Assembly: GCA_963532875.1 (NCBI GenBank)
Contig: CAUSLO010000001.1
Span: 1-64,000 of the forward strand
Reading direction: 5' to 3'
DNA length: 64,000 nt
From: CAUTUX01 sp963532875
GTDB taxonomy: Bacteria; Bacillota; Clostridia; Christensenellales; CAG-917
Both the position numbers and the translations under genes were made by a program. Below the pieces are notes generated by a model, which worked only from the letters and a program-made list of their open reading frames with translations, was not told the DNA's origin and made no database searches. How positions within the stretch are numbered: position 1 is the stretch's first letter; each line of letters starts with the position of its first letter. Below, in pieces: positions 48,401 through 57,400 of the stretch.

Positions 48401-51400
48401 GAATGGGATAAAGTAAGTCCAAGCATTGATGAAATCAAGGCAGGCACAGCAAAAGTATACAAGATGGTATCAGACTTCATCGGATATAAGTCAATCGCAG
48501 AATTGAACTTACAAGATATCTTAACAAATGTAGAAAAAAAGACATTTGAAGCAAAAGATATATTAGACAAGGTTACACTTAACAGTATTGAGATGAGCAC
48601 ACAAATGAACCTAACGGCTTCATTGGAAGGAATCATTAACTATACAAAACAAATGTCTGAGTTCGTTAATAGTTCAGCACAATCATATTTGATGGCATTA
48701 ATTGCTGGCTTAAGTTCATCATTAGACAAGTCAGAAAAGATTAAATTTGATATTGTTGCAGAAATTAAAGCATGGCTTAATATGAGAAAGTTCCTAAGTG
48801 AAAAGGATATCTTAGATAAACTTGAAGGAGCAAAAGTTGCATTGAATTTGGCAGTTACTCACAAGATAACTTCGGCAACAGAGAAGACTACAAATATTAA
48901 GATGTATGCAGAAATCAATAACGGATTCTTAGAAGGCTTCCTTGACTTCAGCAATATCAATTTAGGGACAACTGGCAATTTCTTAGCACAAAAGATTAAA
49001 GTAAAATTGAATTTAACTAAGTTGTTCAAGAAGAATACATATGCTAGCGGAACTTCATATATTGCACGTTCAACTTCTGGAGATGAAGAGAATAGCGGAA
49101 TTCTACCAGCAAAATTAACAAGTCTATTAAATATCTTGATTGGAAAGATTTTAGTAACAAATGACTTATTCTCAGTTGGATTTAATCCAAATATTATCTC
49201 ATCTTTGGTTAAGAAATTTGCCCCAGAACTAGCAGATGATCCAGAGACAAACAGATTATTAGGATATCTACCAAAACTAAGAGAGACGCTTGATAACACT
49301 AATAGTGCAATCAATGCAGACTTCAGTCAATATAGACCAAAGTTTGGAATGAAGATTGGCGTTGAAGCAGATCAAGAGTTCTTCGTAACGAAAGAGGAAT
49401 ATAAGAATAACAAGTTAAAGATTAATAAATCTGGAACTGATTGGAATGTAGCAGATGGAACATATAATAAAGTTGGAGACAAGTTTGTATTTGCTGGGAC
49501 ATCAGGCACACACGTTTTAGTTTCAAATAGTAAATACGCATTGATAAGTTATGCATATCCAAATAAACCATGGACTGGAGATAAGTACAAGAACGTAAAC
49601 GGTAACTTCGTACAAGATTCATCTGGTAAATATTTGATGTTAGGAGACATTGATGTTTCAATCAACTTTGGTGATATTTCATTGAAGTATGATCAAGCAT
49701 TTAGTGAAACAAAACCTAACGCAGTAGAATATAAAGAGCTAACAGATCAAAAACTTAATGTTGACATGAGTGTGGACTTTGCATTCTCAGGAAAGAACGT
49801 TCCAGGACAAGATGAAGTCGACTTTGGACCTTTACTAGATCGTATCATGGAAGTTATAGCACCGAAATCAAGTGCAAGAAATAAATTGAAACTAAAGATA
49901 CAAGAAACATTAGGTAAAGATGATAAGCAAGTCGGAAACATTAGTGTATATGGATATGTTGATATAAATAACTTTGCAAATACACAATTAAGAATAACTG
50001 TAAGCAAATATAAAGATGATGGTCAACTTGATGAAATCGTTAGAATGTACTACTACGATGACTCACTATTTGTTGATACATCAAGATTCTTTGGTAATGC
50101 AGGAAGAATGGCATTTACAAATCTAGGAGTTACAGAAAAACTTGATGAAGCAGTTGGCAAGATTATAAAGAAAGCAAACGATTCACTAAAGACGACAGCA
50201 TCAGTATTTGAATTTGAAAATAATCCACATTCCGGAACTGGAACATTTGATTATCCATACTTAATGATGTTGACAAAACCACAAGTATTTATAACACAAC
50301 TTAATGCATTGTTAATTAACGCATTATACAGAAAGATAATGCAAATGCGTGGAAAACCAACAGTTGATAACTACATCCCAGACATTGGATCAATCTTGAT
50401 AAAAGGAACAGGAACAGATGAGCACGGCAACGCACAACTTGGTGGAAAACTCCAATTGAAATTAACAGATTCAATCATGATGGGCTTATCAACAAAGACA
50501 TTAGCAGTCAATAGTGGATATCAAGATAAATTATCAGGAACAGAGCCAAGCGACTTGCTAGAAGAAACCACAAGCTTTGCAGAAGCAACAGATGGATTGG
50601 ATAAGGTATCAAAAGTAATACGTAGCAAGAAAGATGGTGATACAGTAGCAAACTTTGATAAGTTGTACAAGAGAAGATATAGAAAAGTATTGGATTTCAA
50701 ACAAATTGAAGACAAGAAGATTGATATCAAAACATTGTCTGCAAAATTCAACGCATCAATGGAATTAGATTTCACAGGACTTACTGAATCAGCCCCTGGA
50801 TACGCAACATCATTTAATAAGTGGTTGGTAGAGTTGGTACGTAGTCTAGTTGATGGAAAGGATATGTTTGGTAAATATGTACCAATTGCAGATCAAGATG
50901 AATTTAATCAAATAAAGAACAGCAAGGTTAAAATCTTTGAAAAAGACGGAGATGGATATAAAGAAGTAGTTAAAGATGATAGTCTCGCATTTGTAGCAGG
51001 TAAGTACTTCAAGTTTGATGCATTCAAGTTATCTTTAATATCTAATAGACAGAGAGTAAATCTAAATGTTCAAGTAAAGGCTGATATCAACTTACCAGCA
51101 GTATTACAAAACGGATTAAGTGGATTGTTATATTCTGACTTTGAGATGACAGTATCTTTGGCACAACCACAAAATCATCAACTAGTAAAGCTTACATACC
51201 TAGGATCTTCAAAATTAAAGAAGGGAACGGCGTCTGGTTATGATAATCAGTATTACCTAGATGAAAATGACCTAGCAGTTGGCGAGAAGAGAATATTCTC
51301 TGATGCATTATATATTGACGCAAGTGGACTTGGTCTAGGCAAGATCAAGTTCCAAGGTGTAACTGGATTACTAGGTGGAAAGCAATTAAGACAAGCAGGA

Positions 51401-54400
51401 ACAACTGCACCAAAACAATTAAAAGATCACGGTGCACTATTAATTGATATCTTACTCTCAAAGAATAGATTTGGTATCAGTTTGTCAAAGTCAGTTGTTG
51501 AATTTGCACTTGATATATTGGGTGTTTCATTACCATTTAACTTACCACCAATTCAAAATATTCGTCTTGATGTTGAGTATCAATCAAATGGTATTAAGAG
51601 CATGAAGATAGAGTCAAAACTTGACGACCAAGGTGCAAGAGTAAAACTATCTGCAGAGGACATCGACTTCAAACTAGAAGAAAGACTACTCGACGTTAAA
51701 GAATTAACAAAACAAGTCAAAGCAGGCTACGCAGGATTAACCTTCTCAAAAACAGCAGGTATAGGTTCACTAATCCAAAACGTAATTGACAACATAAATC
51801 CATCAGTATCAGTAGCACTAGAAAAGAGATCAGCATATACTACTGCACTTGGCATATCGTGGGGTAAGTGGCAAGTAGGAGGAGGTTATGCTGGAACACT
51901 TGCAGTAATGAAAATTAGTAGAGAAAAAATGAAGTTGGGAACATACAATGAAATTAATGGTTCTGATATTACAAGGTTGAAAGTAACTGTAGCAGCTACA
52001 CATCAACTAGGATATATTAATATGGGTAGAACTAATAATCCAAGTGGGCTAGATGTTGGTGTTACTGGTAATAATATATATCTCACACATATCAACGTAT
52101 TGGCTGGCTTTGGATCAAATTTGGATGCTGTAAAAAAACAATTAAATGTTGTCGCAATAGAAGGCAAGTCGGGGCAACCATTATTAGGTATGGTTAAAGG
52201 TGATGATGGTGATGATAGAGATTTCGCATATCCTACAAATGAAACAAATAAAATCAAGTCAGGTTGGTCAACTGCTAAAAAAGTAGGTAGGGAGTATACT
52301 ACACCAACATTAGATGAATTAAAAAATGACCCAGAACGCAAATACTCATATACACCAAGATTAAGAAACCTTATTAAAGACGTTAAGTTAAATATGTTTA
52401 CCGATATTGGATATAACCCAAATATTAATGGCAGAAAAGTAGACAGTAATGATGGGGGCAAAAGTGCAAGATTTTCATTAGATGTAACAATGGACAGAGA
52501 TGCATACAATGAACTTGTTTTAAAAGTTACAACGTTGTTATTGAATATTGTAAGAGAGGCTTTAGATAGTGATCCTAATGATTACAGATATATAACACAT
52601 TGGTCAGCAATGCGAGGCACAGATTATACAGATGATAATGATGTAACAAGTGATGGAAAAACTGGAGCATTTATAGGCTATAAATATTATCAAGATGTAA
52701 GTCGATACGATGGGAATTACACAATTACAAGATTATTAAGAGATTTTGATTCACTTGTGGTTGACGGGAAAAATACCAGAGAGTTGGTTGAATGGCTTAA
52801 TGATTATTTGCCATCAATGACTCGAATGTTTGAATTGTTCGTAACATATGCGAATGCACACTTGAACAAGCGTTTGTATGGTATTATTATGACAGGTTTT
52901 TGGAAAAATCTGGCGAATTTGGCAAATTTAGTAAATGCATTCTTACCATTACCATTTGCAAGTTATAGCAATATAAATGGCTTTAATGCTGACCCTAAAC
53001 TTAAGTTATATATGGATATGGTTCCAGATTTTAGCAAATATCATTTAAATTCTACGGTAAATCAAATTTATCCAGGTATTCAATCAATAGAATTGCTCGT
53101 TAATGCTGAAAAATGGGATAATGGCACAGATATCCGATATACATTTGAAAAGAACCCAAATGAGAGTCATGGAAGTTTCCATGTAAATCAAAAGGCTACT
53201 GAAACTACAAATGATCATGAACATGCATTTAATCATATGTTGATGCGTATTATGCCAAATGCCCTAACTGATGCTGGACGAGATGGAATTATTAAAAGGT
53301 TGAATGTTTCTGGTAATAATAAGAATAAAATGGTTTCATTCCATGAGTCTGAAAAAATTAAAGATATGGTTGGATCAAACACAAATGTTCCAACTGAAAT
53401 AGAAATTACAGACCCTGCACGACGTTCGGGAACAATGCTGGTAAATGGAGTAAAAGCACCAATTGAACTACGTGATTCATTCTTAAGCAATCCAAATAAT
53501 TTACCACAATATGTAAACTTACAATATGTTGATAAGTATCAAACAGACACTATTGGTAACCCAGGGGCACAATATTCTAACGGTAGAGGAACAAGTATTG
53601 TTTGGGATGCATCATCAATTGATTTCACACCAAAGAAAACATCTGAACAAAATCGAGTACTTGTTGGATACCTATATGGATACGCATTAAATAGTGTAGT
53701 AGCAGCCGTACCAGTATATGTTACTGATACTTTTGAACTTAAGACAGTTGAAGAGGTCTATAAGAGTGGCAATAAATTCAAGACACGTGATTTGGGAATT
53801 GATATTGCTTCTCAATCAAAGACATATCAAAATACATTGCCTCAATTAGTATCTATGACATTTAAACAAGGTGGAACATATACGTTTGGTACTGCGTTGA
53901 AATTAAAGAATGGCAAGATGGCTAAGGCAATTAGGTATAAGGATGGAAGTCCAGTTAAACTTGGCAAGAAGCCAGATGGCACACAAATTCTAAATGAAGA
54001 TAAAAATGAATATGAGTTAATGCCTGCATATGAGGCTGGATTAATTCCAGATGGCGATGATTACCAGATGGATAACTTAGTCCTCGATGATGAAGGAAAA
54101 CCAAAATACTACAAACTAGACATGAGTCAAATCCCTACAAAATCCGCTAGACCAATAGGGACTATCGAGTGGGATTACAAGAAGTTTAAATATGAGTGGA
54201 AGGAAACTGAACTTACAATTCCATTTAAATATCAATGGGGTGCATCAAGTATAATAAGTGGACAAGTTAAAGTTCCAGTTAAGAACTACAATGTTGAAGA
54301 GGTTAAAAAATTAGTTAATAAGGCAAATAATAAGAAATATAAATCGCTGACATTTGATTCGTTAAAGGAAATGCCGGGTAACTTGTATGAATTTATCAAT

Positions 54401-57400
54401 CAATTAGATCAACTTGAAACTAACGTAGGTAAATTTGATGTTAAATGGGATCTTGAGAACTTAAAGAAGCGTTTAGAAGAGATTGCAGTACGTGATAGTG
54501 CTGGTAACATTACTGGATATGAATACTATAAAGGAATTGACTTAAAGTTAACAGCATACATTGGTGGAAATAACTTTAAGGCAAGAAAGACTCTAAATGA
54601 ATTAACAGGTTTATTTGCACACGGATTCTCAGGCAAGGGCGATACAACATCACTTTATACAAATAATGGAACAGAAATTGATTACGAAAAGGGATACTAT
54701 GTTGCACAAAAAGTAGAGATTCCATTAAAGGTCTTAGGATCAGTATATAGTGGCACGAAGAACAAGTTAGAGTATGACCCATATGCAAATAAAGAACTCA
54801 ATGATTCAACATTTGCAGATGAGAAGTTGAAGATCGACTTTGTAGGAAAGGATAAGACAATAGGCTTAAAGCCAGAACAATATGATATTAGTGCACCATA
54901 TATTTGGAATTATGGAATGGGTAGATATGAAGCATACACATTAACAGACCCAATCACATACGAAGGATTTGATGTAACTAAATTGTATGCAAAAGTTACA
55001 ATTAAAACTCCAAAATTATTAAGTCATGATGGAACAACAGCATCAAATGTTGCAAATCAAACTGTATACTTGCCAATCAATGTATTGAAAATGAAGGCAA
55101 AAACAATAAATTACAAGTTGAAAAATGCACTTGATGAAGAATGGTACAAATCAGTATCTAAATTCACGAACGTATCATTTGAAGGCAACAAGAAACAACA
55201 TGATGTAATTCCTGATTGGTCAAAGGGTGTTAAATACTATAAAGATAAGTCAATGACTGTTTTGGCAGAAGATATCTTTGAAGGTGGCACATATTACTTG
55301 AAAGTCCCAGGAGAGGTACAAAATAATTTGGGTCAAAGCATGGGAACAGCAAATGGAACAGTAGAGAAGCAAATCTTTACAGTTGAATTGAAAGTTGACA
55401 AACCAAAGATTTCACAAATTAAGTTCTACAAGAAAGATATTTACTATAACCAAGAATACCAGACAATTGCAGAGACTGAACTTAAGAATCCAGCGAATTA
55501 TGTTGAACAGTATGCCGGCTTTGAATCAACAGGAAAGTTAAATCCTAGTGAATACTTGAAACACAACTCAGATTACTTAAAGACTGGGGAATATGGGAAC
55601 TTCAGAGAAGGAACACCTGTTTTAGCAACATTAGAAAATGGTGAGTCATCAATTACATATGTTAAGGCATTTGACTTATCTAAGTTTAAATTGAACGAAG
55701 CAGTTACGAAGTTGGGAGTTAAACTTGGCAACATAGTTACAGAAGTTGATGTAAATGTTCTATCTACAACAATTGATGACATCAACATATCATCTGCTTG
55801 TTTAACAAAGGTAGGAACATTTGAGTATAACTATGATGTACAACAAAACTGGAACTTACCAAGCAATGTAGATTTAGTAACATCAGATATGACATATACA
55901 AATACATCTATAGTTTGGGATAAGATATATCCTGGAAGTCTCGCAATGTCAAATGATATTCAAGATGGCAAATTCGTACGAAAAGCAACTATATTTGCTG
56001 GCACTGAGATTGAACAAGTAAAGGATGTAACATTTAACATCACCAACCAAGTTGGACACGACATAATTGAATTCACACTAAAAGGAATTGAAAAGGACGG
56101 AGACAAGTATATATATAACGCATTCAGTAGTGATCCAGTCCCAAGTAAAGCTGACGTAGTAGTTGATGACGGTTCCAACACAACAATAACAGATGTTGAT
56201 GTAACATTTAGAGAAAACTTTAGACCTACATATGAAGAAATCAGAAATGGTCAATTTACTAGAAAAGCAACATTCTTTGGTGACAAATTTGTTGATTTAA
56301 CATTTGAAGTAATCGGCGGACAAAATATTAGCATTGACGGATTGGTTGATACGAAATATCAAATAAGTGCTGATGATTTCTATAAAGGTTTAAACAAGAA
56401 GGCAACAGTTAATGTTGGAGGAGTTCAAGCAGAAGGAACAGTCGAATGGTACTATACAAACGGCAGAACTGTTGATGAGGTTTGTGCACTAAACGATGAT
56501 GAATTAAAGGCATCAAAGGTTACATATACACAAGACGGATTACCAGAAACTGAAGTATTTGCAATGGTTAAGATTAACAATGATAAGCATTGCTTGTATG
56601 GAATTAAACTAACAGTTGCAAAGGCTGAAAAATCACCACAATTAACACGTACAGTAATGTTTGATACATTTGGTCAAGATGCGAATGCTGAATTGAAGAA
56701 TATTGATGGTGAAGCAGTTGATGTAGAAGTTAAGGTAGGAAACAGTGTTTATAATGTAAGAGTAAAATACAAAGTACCAGAAACTATTGAAAAAGACTTT
56801 AATAAAGTTAGTGGTAAGGATGTTGAGTTCACATTTACATGTGTAAATCCAGACTACAAAGCTAACAGCACAAACCATGTACTATTCAAAGGCTCTGTAT
56901 ACATCATGGATAGAAGAGCATCTGAAATCAAAGATGACAAATATAAATCATTAACAATTGACCCTACAATGATTTCAAAGATGGCAGATTTGAATCTCCC
57001 AAATAAAGTATTAGTAGAAACAAGAGAAGGACAACCAGTAGAGATGTTAATAGAATGGCCTTCAGATTCAAATATCACTATTGATGGTGGTGATTATAAT
57101 GATGCAGAAGGAAGAGTAAGCCTATATAGAGAAACAAGTATCGGATTATACTGCTATGAACTTGTAAATAAAGAATACAAATACATGTTGGTATCTGAAT
57201 ATGAAGAACTTCAAAAGAAGAACAACCCAAATTATGTGTACACAGGAAGAAGATTTGCTAAATATTCATCAAGCATTAATATCCCAACAACTGTATTAAG
57301 AAGAAGAGTTTTAAATTCTACATTTGTATTACCAGGATATACATTCATATACGAAACTAAAGAGGGTAACGATTTAGTTAGATATTATCGTGGATCAAAT

